A stretch of 64,000 nt of DNA from an uncultured Polaribacter sp. (GTDB taxonomy: Bacteria > Bacteroidota > Bacteroidia > Flavobacteriales > Flavobacteriaceae). Numbering within the stretch: position 1 is the stretch's first letter; each line of letters starts with the position of its first letter. The notes beneath the pieces were generated by a model, which was given only the letters and a program-made list of their open reading frames with translations, searched no databases and was not told where the DNA came from. Location: assembly GCF_947497695.1 (NCBI RefSeq), contig NZ_CANMHM010000002.1, positions 372,001 through 436,000 on the forward strand. The letters run 5' to 3'. This document shows positions 9,005 through 17,455 of this stretch, piece after piece. Both the position numbers and the translations under genes were made by a program.

Positions 9005-9775
9005 TTAGCTTTTTATGCGTTGTCTTGTTTTAAGGACCTGTAATCGAGACCAAGCAATTTTATGTTTTTGTGTGTATATAAAAAAGCAACTAACATCTAA
9101 TAAAAAGTAAAACAAACTAATGCCACTTGGAGGATTATTACTTGGTAAAAATTCAAAAACTGCAAAGCCTATATTTGGCCATTTCCAACATCCAAAAGCA
9201 GTGCCTCCTATCTCTAAAACAGCAACTAAAATATACATTGCATAGAAAAAGAGTCTGTCTTTTGGTCTTTTCCAAAGCAATAAAAACACACAAAGAGTCA
9301 TTACAAAACCAAAAACATCTGTAAAAAACACTAAATAAATAGTGGCAAAAACAGCAATAAAAATAGCAAATAATTGTTCTACAGCTTTGTTGTATTTTCT
9401 TACTACAGAAGCTTTGCTAAACATAAAAATTCTGCCATATAAAGCTGCATGCCCAATTGGCACATATAAAGGTACATTTTGTAATCGATAAGTATACATT
9501 CCTAAAATTCTAGAAAATAAATATTCACCTCCAAAACCTAAAATAACAGCATAAATCATGAGTTCTTTTACTCTTGGAGTAGATCTAAAATACATTTTAA
9601 AAAAACCTGCTAACATTAAAATATTGATTAATATTTGCGAATTTGTAACGTTTTCAGCAAAATAAATACTATCAAAAAACAACACAAATACAAAGAAAAT
9701 AAAACGACCAATCTCTCTATTAAAAACAGCTATTATTTTATTAAAATCTTCTTTAGGTATTTCAAAAATATTCAT
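9005..9775 (-). CDS. Polytopic membrane protein, unknown
   Basis: This 256-residue integral membrane protein has about seven hydrophobic segments, for example FIFFVFVLFFDSIYF, LINILMLAGFFKMYF, LFAIFIAVFATIYLVFF and FVMTLCVFLLLW. Conserved-looking polar features lie in loops (YVPIGHAALYGRIFM; FGCWKWPNIGF; PSNNPPSGISLFYFLLD), which suggests an enzyme or transporter with intramembrane His/Trp residues. The start overlaps the stop of tag by one base, so the two are translationally coupled, and the channel gene starts 10 bp downstream. I do not recognise the family. Confidence 0.8.
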   Translation of the reverse strand: MNIFEIPKEDFNKIIAVFNREIGRFIFFVFVLFFDSIYFAENVTNSQILINILMLAGFFKMYFRSTPRVKELMIYAVILGFGGEYLFSRILGMYTYRLQNVPLYVPIGHAALYGRIFMFSKASVVRKYNKAVEQLFAIFIAVFATIYLVFFTDVFGFVMTLCVFLLLWKRPKDRLFFYAMYILVAVLEIGGTAFGCWKWPNIGFAVFEFLPSNNPPSGISLFYFLLDVSCFFIYTQKHKIAWSRLQVLKTRQRIKS

Positions 9776-10332
9776 TAATTAGGGTATTTAAAGCAGTTGG
9801 TTGTGTGGTCATTTACCATTCCTATTGCTTGCATATATGCATACATTACTGTAGATCCTACAAACTTAAAACCACGTTTTTTTAAATCTTTAGAAATTTT
9901 ATCAGATAATTCTGTAGTTGCAGGTACATCTTCTTTAGAATGAAAAACATTTATAATTGGTTGGTTATTTACATAACTCCAAATAAATTTAGAAAAAGAG
10001 CCAAATTCTTTTTGAACTTCTATAAATAACTGTGCATTTGTAATAGCACTTCTTATTTTTAGTTTATTTCTTATAATGCCTTTATCTTGGAGTAATGATT
10101 GGATTTTATTTTCTGCATACAGGGCTACTTTTTTGTAATCAAAATGATCAAAAGCGTTTCTAAAATTTTCTCTTTTATTTAAAATAGTAATCCAACTTAA
10201 ACCAGCCTGAAAGGTTTCTAAAATTAAAAACTCAAATAACGTTGTATCATCAAAAACAGGTGTTCCCCATTCTTTGTCATGATAGTCTTTATAAATTTCA
10301 CTATCTGTTACCCAAAAACATCGATGTTTCAT
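9775..10332 (-). CDS. tag: DNA-3-methyladenine glycosylase I
   Basis: Base-excision repair enzyme that removes 3-methyladenine. The 185-residue length fits Tag. The N-terminus MKHRCFWVTDSEIYKDYHD carries the zinc ligands Cys5 and His18, and the C-terminus (NDHTTNCFKY) supplies His176 and Cys180. The core motifs FEFLILETFQAGLSWITIL and FVGSTVMYAYMQAIGMVNDH are diagnostic of the helix-hairpin-helix Tag fold. It is the first gene of a short minus-strand operon with the membrane protein gene (one-base overlap) and perhaps the potassium channel. Confidence 0.95.
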   Translation of the reverse strand: MKHRCFWVTDSEIYKDYHDKEWGTPVFDDTTLFEFLILETFQAGLSWITILNKRENFRNAFDHFDYKKVALYAENKIQSLLQDKGIIRNKLKIRSAITNAQLFIEVQKEFGSFSKFIWSYVNNQPIINVFHSKEDVPATTELSDKISKDLKKRGFKFVGSTVMYAYMQAIGMVNDHTTNCFKYPN

Positions 10333-10736
10333 TCTTTTATTTTAAAATTGAAAAGTAGTGTTTAAAGCATTCATAGCAATCAATATTATAAAAATTTTGA
10401 ACTCAAAAAATACGTTTACTCTTTAGAAACTTACTTTCACTCATTCTCGTTTTTTTAAATGAGTCAACAAAACTACTTTTGAACAACGAGAAATTGATAA
10501 AGTATACCAATTTAATTATTTAAAGCCGATAAAATATTATTTTTAACCTATCACAATTCAATTAACGTTTTATAAGCCTGAGCTTGTTGAATACTTTTGC
10601 GTGAATCTTTAAACATCCTTTGACAAGCTCGGGAAGAAATCTATATTTTTAATTATGAATCAACTTTATAAAGTCAAATAGGTAGTATTCAGCATCAACC
10701 TGTAAATCTTATATAATTTTAATACTTTTAACTATT
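10333..10736. repeat. Intergenic region with a REP-like hairpin repeat
   Basis: About 400 bp between divergent genes with no credible reading frame. The inverted pair CCTGAGCTTGT (10577-10587) / ACAAGCTCGGG (10623-10633) is a diverged second copy of the repeat at 7141-7210. The remainder is AT-rich and presumably holds the tag promoter. I see nothing else in it. Confidence 0.6.
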
Positions 10737-11171
10737 ATGAAAATATTTAAACAAATACTCTTATTGTTTTCTGTCGCACTTATTTTTTGGTCTTGTAGTT
10801 CATCAAAAATTAAAAACAATACAAATATAAAAGAACAACCTGTTGTAATTGCAAATGATAGTTTAGAATATCAAATTATTATTTTTGATATTGGTTTTAA
10901 TCAATTTTTAAATTCTGTAGCACAACCCAAAGGTTTTTATTCTCAAAACTATTTAGAGGCTAGAAATAATGCTTGGGTAATTTCTTGGAATATTAGAGCA
11001 AATAGTCCAAATCAATTTAACACCAATATTTATGAAAATATCATTGATTATCAACCCAATATAGATTATGGTTACGAAGTAAATTATAAATTATTCAACT
11101 ACTTTTTATTTGCACAAAAAAAATATAAAATGAGTTTAGGTGGTGGTTTTAGAACCAATAGAACTAATTAG
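10737..11171 (+). CDS. Small lipoprotein, DUF6146-like
   Basis: This 144-residue protein has a lipoprotein signal (MKIFKQILLLFSVALIFWSC, lipobox Cys20) and a serine-rich linker. The globular part contains SLEYQIIIFDIGFNQFLNSVAQPKGFYSQ and WVISWNIRANSP, which I associate with the DUF6146 family of Bacteroidota, commonly found beside dihydrofolate reductase. The family name is from memory. It overlaps folA tail to tail by 8 bp (convergent). Function unknown; it is probably anchored in the outer membrane. Confidence 0.75.
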   Translation: MKIFKQILLLFSVALIFWSCSSSKIKNNTNIKEQPVVIANDSLEYQIIIFDIGFNQFLNSVAQPKGFYSQNYLEARNNAWVISWNIRANSPNQFNTNIYENIIDYQPNIDYGYEVNYKLFNYFLFAQKKYKMSLGGGFRTNRTN

Positions 11172-11658
11172 CTATCTTTTGAAAACTCACAAAACTATAA
11201 TCAAATTTATTTTTTTCATCTGCTTTAAAGTCTTCTCTATTGGTTTCTTTCCAAATATTTAAATCTATTTCAGGAAAAAAAACATCAGCTTCAAACTCTT
11301 TATGAACCTGTGTAATATCTAACTGCTCTACTAAGTCTTTTTCAATAGCTTCCTTATAAATTTGTGCACCACCAATTATAAAAATATCTTCATTATTTTC
11401 TGCTAGTTTAATAGCTTCTTCAAGACTGTTTGCTATTAAGCAACCATCTTTAAAATACTCTTTATTTCTAGTAATTATAATGGTTGTTCTATTTGGCAAT
11501 GGTTTACCAATAGATTCAAAAGTATTTCTGCCCATTAAAATGGGATGACCAGTAGTTACATTTTTAAATCTCTTTAAATCTGCAGGCAAATGCCAAATTA
11601 AATCATTGTCTTTTCCTAAAGCATTGTTCTTTGCAATTGCGGCAATAATTGTAATCAT
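11164..11658 (-). CDS. folA: Dihydrofolate reductase
   Basis: Reduces dihydrofolate to tetrahydrofolate with NADPH; with thyA close by, this covers the thymidylate cycle. MITIIAAIAKNNALGKDNDLIWHLP is the standard N-terminus, so I prefer the ATG at 11658 over the upstream in-frame start at 11679. The catalytic acid is Asp27 (LPADLKRF), and the NADPH-binding segments GHPILMGRNTFESIG and IFIIGGAQIYKEAI are intact. The mature length of 164 residues is normal. Confidence 0.96.
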   Translation of the reverse strand: MITIIAAIAKNNALGKDNDLIWHLPADLKRFKNVTTGHPILMGRNTFESIGKPLPNRTTIIITRNKEYFKDGCLIANSLEEAIKLAENNEDIFIIGGAQIYKEAIEKDLVEQLDITQVHKEFEADVFFPEIDLNIWKETNREDFKADEKNKFDYSFVSFQKIAN

Positions 11659-11956
11659 AAAATTTAATATTTTAAACAAAATTAAAGTAATTCTCTGAAG
11701 ATTTGACGTTTTAAGCGTAATTTAAGTCGTTTTTTTAGACGTATAAGTACATTTTTTTTGTGAAAAGCCTGAAAATCAATCAAAAAGAGATTGTCTATTT
11801 TAAATAAAACACAATTTTGTTTCCCTTTTATTTTTGATTACCAATATTTTGTAAAGGCATTTTACAAAACTGATAATTCTTTAATAATATTAAACAATAA
11901 TCTTTGTACAATGTTAGTTCTTACATACTTTTACTTAAACTTTTAATAAAATAATT

Positions 11957-12253
11957 ATGGCTATCAAAAAACAATTTTTAAAAAGCAAACCAGTTTGTAA
12001 AGTAACTTTTACAGTTGCTGCTGAAGAAGCTAAAAAAGTAACAGTTGTAGGAAGCTTTAACGAATGGAACGAACAAGCAACACCTTTAAAGAAATTAAAA
12101 AATGGTTCTTTTAAAGGTACTGTTAATTTAGAATCTGGAAAATCTCACGAATTTAGATACTTAGTTGATGGAGCTTACATCAATGAAGAACAGGCAGATG
12201 AACTTGTTTGGAATGATTTTGCAGGTGCAGAAAACAGCGTATTAAATATATAA
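11957..12253 (+). CDS. CBM48 / AMPK-beta-like glycogen-binding protein
   Basis: This 98-residue single-domain protein carries the isoamylase N-terminal (early set E) fold: CKVTFTVAAEEAKKVTVVGSFNEWN, then TPLKKLKNGSFKGTVNLESGKSHEFRYLVDG and WNDFAGAENSVLNI. The NEWN tryptophan and the FRYLVDG strand are the sugar-contact positions in AMPK beta subunits. There is no enzyme domain or signal peptide, so it probably binds intracellular glycogen or alpha-glucan or regulates its enzymes. It is preceded by about 300 bp of AT-rich non-coding DNA and followed by a strong terminator. Confidence 0.9.
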   Translation: MAIKKQFLKSKPVCKVTFTVAAEEAKKVTVVGSFNEWNEQATPLKKLKNGSFKGTVNLESGKSHEFRYLVDGAYINEEQADELVWNDFAGAENSVLNI

Positions 12254-12262
12254 TATTAAAAT

Positions 12263-12302
12263 AAAAAAGAGCTTTTAATTAAATTAAAAGCTCTTTTTTT
12301 TT
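12263..12302. terminator. Bidirectional terminator between the CBM48 gene and thyA
   Basis: An A-rich 18-bp stem (12263-12280) pairs with 12282-12299 around a one-base loop, with A and T runs on both sides. It can terminate both convergent genes. Confidence 0.85.
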
Positions 12303-12321
12303 AAAGAGAATAAAATTAGTT

Positions 12322-13146
12322 TTAAACTGCAACTTTACCCTTAATATTTGGATGAGGATTGTAATCTAACAACTCAAAATCTTCAAAAGTAAAATTTTCG
12401 ATATCTTTTACAGATGGATTTATCTTCATTTTTGGTAACGGTCTAATCTCTCTAGACAATTGTAACTCTAATTGTTCTTGGTGATTATTATAAATATGTG
12501 CATCGCCAAAAGTATGTATAAACTCTCCTGCTTTATAACCACAAACTTGTGCAATCATCATTGTAAATAGTGCATAAGAAGCAATATTAAAAGGCACTCC
12601 TAAAAATATATCTGCACTTCTTTGGTATAACTGACAAGATAATTTACCATCTGCAACATAAAACTGAAAAAAAGCATGACAAGGAGGTAATGCTGCTTTA
12701 CCATTGGCAACATTTTCTGAAAATGAAATTGAAGTATCTGGCAATACAGAAGGGTTCCAAGCAGAAACTAGCATTCGTCTAGAATTTGGGTTGGTTTTTA
12801 AAGAGTGAATTACTTCTTTTAATTGATCTACTTCATCACTGTTCCAGTTACGCCATTGATGTCCATAAACTGGTCCTAAATCGCCTTTTTCATCTGCCCA
12901 AGAATTCCAAATTTTAACGCCGTTTTCTTGTAAATATTTAATATTAGTATCTCCTTTTATAAACCAAAGTAGTTCATAAATAATAGATTTTAGGTGTAGT
13001 TTTTTGGTAGTAACCATTGGAAAACCTTCACTTAAATCAAAACGCATTTGATGCCCAAAAACACTTTTTGTACCTGTGCCTGTTCTATCTCCTTTTTCGT
13101 TTCCGTTTTCTAAAACGTGTTTTACTAAATCATGGTATTGTTTCAT
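12322..13146 (-). CDS. thyA: Thymidylate synthase
   Basis: Converts dUMP to dTMP using methylenetetrahydrofolate. The 274 residues are full length for ThyA. The active-site cysteine is Cys156 in [12 protein letters not shown], followed by the signature [20 protein letters not shown]. The folate and dUMP-binding parts ([38 protein letters not shown]) and the conserved C-terminal KGKVAV are intact. It shares the neighbourhood and pathway with folA, although they are separated by the convergent CBM48 gene. Confidence 0.98.
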   Translation of the reverse strand: MKQYHDLVKHVLENGNEKGDRTGTGTKSVFGHQMRFDLSEGFPMVTTKKLHLKSIIYELLWFIKGDTNIKYLQENGVKIWNSWADEKGDLGPVYGHQWRNWNSDEVDQLKEVIHSLKTNPNSRRMLVSAWNPSVLPDTSISFSENVANGKAALPPCHAFFQFYVADGKLSCQLYQRSADIFLGVPFNIASYALFTMMIAQVCGYKAGEFIHTFGDAHIYNNHQEQLELQLSREIRPLPKMKINPSVKDIENFTFEDFELLDYNPHPNIKGKVAV

Positions 13147-13247
13147 TCTGGTATGTAATCGTTTAATTGATAATAAACTGAATAAAATTTATGTTTTATT
13201 TTAATAAAAAAACACAATCTGTATTTCTTTATTTTTTTAGCGTTTAA

Positions 13248-13856
13248 TTAACGCTTGCTAATTTCATCTCTAATTTTTGCAGCCAACTCATAATTTTCAT
13301 CAGCAACAGCGTTATTTAATTGATCGTGCAATTCTTTTAAAGACACATTAGAAAAAGTACTTTTATTATCGGTAATTAAGGCTTCTAATTCTGATGAAAC
13401 TTCTTCTGTTTTTGACGTATTTTCTATGCCAAATTCTTCTTCAATTTTAAGAAAAACACCTGCTTTTTCTAAAATATTTTCATAGGTATAAATTGGTGCT
13501 TGGTAACGCACTGCAATTGCAATAGCATCAGATGTTCTTGCATCTATTACTTCTTCAACGCCTTCTCTTTCACAAACCAAACTAGAAAAGAAAACACCAT
13601 CTACTAATTTATGTATTAAAACTTCTTTTACTTTGATTAAAAAGCGGTCTGAAAAAGTTTTAAATAAATCGTGTGTAAGTGGTCTTGGAGGTCTAATTTC
13701 TTTTTCTAAAGCAATGGCTATTGATTGTGCTTCAAAAGCTCCAATAATTATAGGTAGCGTTCTTGTGCCTTCCATTTCACTCAACACCAATGCATAAGCA
13801 CCACTTTGAGTTTGACTGTATGAAATACCTTTGATTGTTAATTGTATTAAACTCAT
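13248..13856 (-). CDS. Bifunctional nuclease family protein (DUF151) with UVR motif
   Basis: The DUF151/BFN domain occupies roughly residues 1-140 (MSLIQLTIKGISYSQTQSGA; LPIIIGAFEAQSIAIALE; RPLTHDLFKTF; DARTSDAIAIAVRY). The C-terminal tail LHDQLNNAVADENYELAAKIRDEI is a UvrB/UvrC (UVR) interaction motif. I choose the ATG at 13856; the longer frame from 13916 adds a hydrophobic but atypical leader. Family members have been linked to nuclease activity and stress responses. It is about 100 bp upstream of thyA on the same strand. Confidence 0.9.
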   Translation of the reverse strand: MSLIQLTIKGISYSQTQSGAYALVLSEMEGTRTLPIIIGAFEAQSIAIALEKEIRPPRPLTHDLFKTFSDRFLIKVKEVLIHKLVDGVFFSSLVCEREGVEEVIDARTSDAIAIAVRYQAPIYTYENILEKAGVFLKIEEEFGIENTSKTEEVSSELEALITDNKSTFSNVSLKELHDQLNNAVADENYELAAKIRDEISKR

Positions 13857-14322
13857 AAATTTATTTATGTAAAAAAATATGCTATTTAAAAAGTAAATCA
13901 ATGTTAGTTCTAACAAAATATAGAACTAAATCATTCATTTAAAACTCAAAACCTTTGCACTAGACTTAAAGATACCAGGTTTATTGTAAATTTTTAAGAT
14001 AGATTCTTTTGAGGGCACAATTTAATGAAAATAATAGCTTCGTAAATAATATTTCTTTAAAATATGAAGATTTGTTATAGTTCTGCTTACTTGAAGAATT
14101 AAAGCCTTTCTACAAGCTCAAGACAAGCTTTTATTAGAGCTCTCACAATTTTTAGCGGAAAGCAATTGCTAAATGCCTAACGAAATTATTTAAAGTTGCC
14201 TAAAATTTTTAAAAAAACCTATCAAAAGTTATACTTCTGATAGGTTTATTAAAATAACTAAACTTAAAATAATTTGAGCATGCCCAAAAAAAAGATTTTA
14301 TTCTTTAAAAATTGTTTTTTTA
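13857..14322. repeat. Intergenic region with degenerate repeat remnants
   Basis: About 465 bp without a gene. It contains a degenerate REP-like stretch near 14108-14130 (CTACAAGCTCAAGACAAGCT) and a small inverted repeat around 14153-14176 (TTAGC...GCTAA). The etfBA terminator, listed separately, is at its end. Nothing else is recognised. Confidence 0.45.
14211..14247 (-). terminator. Terminator of the etfBA operon
   Basis: On the minus strand AAACCTATCA (from 14247) pairs with TGATAGGTTT (ending 14215) and is followed by T residues. It lies about 75 bp downstream of the etfA stop. Confidence 0.8.
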
Positions 14323-15279
14323 CTAAGCAGCCTTAAATGCTTTCAATTTTTCGATTAATTTAGGCACAACTTCAAAAGCATCTCCTACAATTCCATAATC
14401 TGCTGCTTTAAAAAAAGGTGCTTCTGCATCTGTATTGATGACCACTTTTACTTTAGATGCATTGATACCTGCCAAATGCTGAATTGCACCAGAAATACCA
14501 ATAGCAATATATAAATTAGAGGCAACAGGCTTACCAGTTTGCCCAACATGTTCACCATGAGGACGCCATCCTAAATCTGAAACAGGTTTAGAACAAGCAG
14601 TTGCAGCCCCTAAAACGTCTGCTAAATCTTCAATTAAACCCCAGTTTTCTGGACCTTTTAAACCTCTTCCAGCAGAAACAACAACATCTGCATCTGCAAT
14701 GGTTACTTTACCTGTAACTTTTTCTATGTTTTCTGATGTTACACCTGAATCTATAATACTAGCTTCGAAATTTTCTGTAGTTCCTGAAACAGGGTTTTCA
14801 TGAATTCCGAAAGAATTCTTTGCCAAACCAATTACTTTGTTTTCAGTAGAAATTACTGTATTTGAAAATGCTTTGTTAGAAAAGGCTTTTCTTTTTACAG
14901 TAAAAGGGTTTGTATTAGATGGAGCATCTACAACATTGGTTGCAAAACCAGCTTCTAAATGAACAGCAATCATTGGTGCTAAATAAAAACCATCAATACT
15001 AGAATCTACAACTACAACAGTAGCGTTTTCTTTTTTTGCTACTTCTGTAACAATTGCTCCGTATTGTTTTGCATTAAAAGTATTAAAAGCATCGTTAGAA
15101 ACTGCGATGACTTTTTCTGCTCCATAAGTATACAATTCTGATGAATCAGCAGCGTTTACTGTAAGTGCTACAACATTAGTACCTAATTGTTCTGCAACTT
15201 TTTTTCCATAAGAAACTACTTCTAAAGCAGTTTTCTTAAATTTTCCTTCCGATGAATCGGCAAAAACTAAAACAGACAT
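14323..15279 (-). CDS. etfA: Electron transfer flavoprotein, alpha subunit
   Basis: EtfA carries the FAD and with EtfB passes electrons from acyl-CoA dehydrogenases toward ETF:quinone oxidoreductase. It is 318 residues. The C-terminal FAD domain shows the diagnostic sequence ADVVVSAGRGLKGPENWG, then GWRPHGEHVGQTGKPVASN, LYIAIGISGAIQHLAGI and DAEAPFFKAADYGIVGD. The N-terminal Rossmann-like domain begins MSVLVFADSSEGKFKKTALE. It lies 182 bp downstream of etfB with no strong terminator between them. The gap contains only AT-rich sequence and a small inverted repeat (15408-15431). Confidence 0.97.
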   Translation of the reverse strand: MSVLVFADSSEGKFKKTALEVVSYGKKVAEQLGTNVVALTVNAADSSELYTYGAEKVIAVSNDAFNTFNAKQYGAIVTEVAKKENATVVVVDSSIDGFYLAPMIAVHLEAGFATNVVDAPSNTNPFTVKRKAFSNKAFSNTVISTENKVIGLAKNSFGIHENPVSGTTENFEASIIDSGVTSENIEKVTGKVTIADADVVVSAGRGLKGPENWGLIEDLADVLGAATACSKPVSDLGWRPHGEHVGQTGKPVASNLYIAIGISGAIQHLAGINASKVKVVINTDAEAPFFKAADYGIVGDAFEVVPKLIEKLKAFKAA

Positions 15280-15461
15280 ATTATATAGTTTTTAGTTGTT
15301 AGTAAGTTGTTTTTAGTGGACTGTACTAACAAAATTATTTTTTATTTTGTTTAATTGTGTAAAAGTGTAATTGTTTAATCGTTTCATTGTAAAACTGTGA
15401 CAATTTTAAGTAATTGTTTTTACAGTTACTTAAAAATGACACATAAACCAATACAAAATAT

Positions 15462-16208
15462 TTATATTACTTTGGCCTCATTATGTAATAAGCTAATTAG
15501 CTCATCAATATTATCAGCAGCTACTAATTTTACAGCTCCTTTTGGTGCTGGTTTTTGAAAAGACTCTATATTTGTTGCTATCTCTGCTGCAACAGGTTCA
15601 ATAACATTTAAAGGTTTTTTACGAGCCATCATAATGCCACGCATGTTTGGAATACGTAAATCTTTCTCTTCAACAATACCTTTTTGACCACCAATAACTA
15701 TTGGTAAACTCGATGATAAAGTTTCATTACCACCATCTATTTCTCTGGTTGCAGAAACCGTTGTTCCATCAACTTCAATACCAACACAACCGTTTATAAA
15801 ATTAAAATCGGTCAAAGCTGCCAACATTCCAGGAACCATTTGACCATTATAATCTGCAGACTCCTTACCTGCTAATACCAAATCATATTCGCCAGTTTTA
15901 ACAACTGCTGCCAATTCTTTTGCCACTTGTAATCCATCTGTAGGACTTGCATTTACACGAATTGCATTATCTGCACCAATTGCCAATGCTTTACGTAATG
16001 TAGGTTCTGTTTCTGCTCCTCCAACATTTACAATAGTAACTGTAGCTCCTTGCTTTTCTTTAAACCACATTGCTCTTGTTAAACAAAACTCATCATAAGG
16101 GTTTATTACAAATTGTACCCCATTTGTATCGAACTTTGTATCGCTTTCTGTGAAATTAATTTTAGATGTGGTATCAGGAACGTGACTAATACAAACTAAT
16201 ATTTTCAT
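15462..16208 (-). CDS. etfB: Electron transfer flavoprotein, beta subunit
   Basis: This 248-residue partner of EtfA holds AMP and the electron-bifurcation or dehydrogenase contact surface. Recognisable stretches are MKILVCISHVPDTTSKINF, FVINPYDEFCLTRAMWFKE, the ETF beta signature with AGKESADYNGQMVPGMLA, and the recognition-loop region RIPNMRGIMMARKKPLNVIEP. It is the promoter-proximal gene of the etfBA pair. Its start is 45 bp from a perfect 34-bp palindrome shared with the divergent pdhB gene. Confidence 0.97.
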   Translation of the reverse strand: MKILVCISHVPDTTSKINFTESDTKFDTNGVQFVINPYDEFCLTRAMWFKEKQGATVTIVNVGGAETEPTLRKALAIGADNAIRVNASPTDGLQVAKELAAVVKTGEYDLVLAGKESADYNGQMVPGMLAALTDFNFINGCVGIEVDGTTVSATREIDGGNETLSSSLPIVIGGQKGIVEEKDLRIPNMRGIMMARKKPLNVIEPVAAEIATNIESFQKPAPKGAVKLVAADNIDELISLLHNEAKVI

Positions 16209-16234
16209 AAAATTTATTTTAATTTTGTGCTTTG

Positions 16235-16242
16235 CGAAATTA
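16235..16242 (-). promoter_or_regulatory. Putative -7 box for etfB
   Basis: Read on the minus strand, TAATTTCG (the same variant as before recX) sits 26 bp upstream of the etfB ATG. The palindrome at 16253-16286 covers the spacer and -33 position. Confidence 0.45.
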
Positions 16243-16252
16243 CGTCTTTTTT

Positions 16253-16286
16253 TTAAAAAATACTATGCATGCATAGTATTTTTTAA
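16253..16286. promoter_or_regulatory. Perfect 34-bp palindrome, candidate operator
   Basis: The core TACTATGCATGCATAGTA (16261-16278) is flanked by A6 and T6 and a further TT/AA pair, giving an uninterrupted perfect palindrome. It lies in the divergent etfB/pdhB promoter region, 10 bp upstream of the putative etfB -7 box. A dimeric repressor or activator site is the simplest reading; a bidirectional terminator is less likely because no gene ends here. Confidence 0.65.
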
Positions 16287-16366
16287 TTTATTTAACAATT
16301 ATTAAAAAAAAGATAAAAAAACGATTAGTTTGTACAATTGTAATTAAAAATTGACAATTAATTCCT

Positions 16367-16374
16367 TACTTTTG
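16367..16374 (+). promoter_or_regulatory. Putative -7 box for pdhB
   Basis: TACTTTTG matches the Bacteroidota TAnnTTTG consensus and lies 31 bp before the pdhB ATG. A TTGACA sits about 14 bp upstream, shorter than the usual spacing, so the -33 box is uncertain. Confidence 0.5.
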
Positions 16375-16405
16375 TAGCAGTAATATCAATAATAATTTAA
16401 ACTAG

Positions 16406-17386
16406 ATGAAAACAATTCAATTTAGAGAAGCAATTTGTGAAGCCATGACTGAAGAAATGCGAAGAGATGAAAGCATTTACTTAATGGGTGAAGAAGTTGC
16501 AGAATATAATGGTGCTTACAAAGCATCTAAAGGTATGTTAGATGAGTTTGGTGAAAAGCGTGTAATTGATACACCTATTGCTGAGCTTGGCTTTGCTGGT
16601 GTTGCAGTTGGATCTGCAATGAATGGTCTAAGACCAATTGTTGAATATATGACATTCAACTTCTCTTTAGTAGGAATTGATCAAATTATAAACAATGCTG
16701 CAAAAATCAGACAAATGTCTGGTGGTCAGTTTAATTGTCCTATTGTTTTCAGAGGGCCAACAGCTTCTGCAGGTCAATTAGGGGCAACACACTCACAGGC
16801 TTTTGAAAACTGGTTTGCAAATACACCTGGTTTAAAGGTAATTGTACCTTCAAACCCTTATGATGCAAAAGGTTTATTAAAAGCTGCCATAAGAGATGAT
16901 GATCCAGTAATTTTTATGGAATCTGAACAAATGTATGGTGATAAAATGGAAGTTCCTGAAGGAGAATACATTATACCTATTGGTGTTGCAGATATTAAAA
17001 GAGAAGGAACTGATGTAACTGTTGTTTCTTTTGGAAAAATTATCAAAGAAGCTTACAAAGCTGCTGATGAATTGGCTAAAGAAGGAATTTCTGTTGAAAT
17101 TGTTGATTTAAGGACTGTTCGTCCAATGGATCATGATGCCATTATTACATCGGTTAAAAAAACAAATAGATTGGTTATTCTAGAAGAAGCTTGGCCATTT
17201 GCAAGTGTTTCTTCAGAAATAACTTACAGAATACAAGATGAAGCATTTGATTATTTAGATGCACCAATTAAAAGAATTACAACTTCAGACACTCCTGCAC
17301 CTTACTCTCCTGTTCTTTTTGAAAAATGGATTCCAAATGCTCAGAATGTAATTGATGCTGTTAAAGAAGTAATGTATAAAAAATAA
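16406..17386 (+). CDS. pdhB: Pyruvate dehydrogenase E1 component, beta subunit
   Basis: Beta chain of the alpha2-beta2 thiamine-diphosphate dehydrogenase of the pyruvate dehydrogenase complex. It is 326 residues. Typical segments are MKTIQFREAICEAMTEEMRR, ESIYLMGEEVAEYNGAYKAS, DTPIAELGFAGVAVGSAMNG, GPTASAGQLGATHSQAFENW, the transketolase C-terminal part (VDLRTVRPMDHDAIITSVKK) and LEEAWPFASVSSEI. The alpha (pdhA) and E2 genes are not adjacent, a split arrangement common in Flavobacteriia. A branched-chain 2-oxoacid dehydrogenase beta is possible but less likely. Confidence 0.92.
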   Translation: MKTIQFREAICEAMTEEMRRDESIYLMGEEVAEYNGAYKASKGMLDEFGEKRVIDTPIAELGFAGVAVGSAMNGLRPIVEYMTFNFSLVGIDQIINNAAKIRQMSGGQFNCPIVFRGPTASAGQLGATHSQAFENWFANTPGLKVIVPSNPYDAKGLLKAAIRDDDPVIFMESEQMYGDKMEVPEGEYIIPIGVADIKREGTDVTVVSFGKIIKEAYKAADELAKEGISVEIVDLRTVRPMDHDAIITSVKKTNRLVILEEAWPFASVSSEITYRIQDEAFDYLDAPIKRITTSDTPAPYSPVLFEKWIPNAQNVIDAVKEVMYKK

Positions 17387-17409
17387 TACGTAGCTTTAAA
17401 AAAAAAATA

Positions 17410-17445
17410 AAAATCCTTTTTTTACATCTGTAGAAAAAGGATTTT
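17410..17445 (+). terminator. Terminator after pdhB
   Basis: AAAATCCTTTT (17410-17420) pairs with AAAAGGATTTT (17435-17445), just before the next gene. The T run is short, so read-through is possible. Confidence 0.6.
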
Positions 17446-17455
17446 GCTTTGAAAT

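Noticed and set aside
15408..15431. Hairpin between etfB and etfA as a terminator
   Set aside because: The stem is short and interrupted and lacks a clear T run on the minus strand; co-transcription is more likely.
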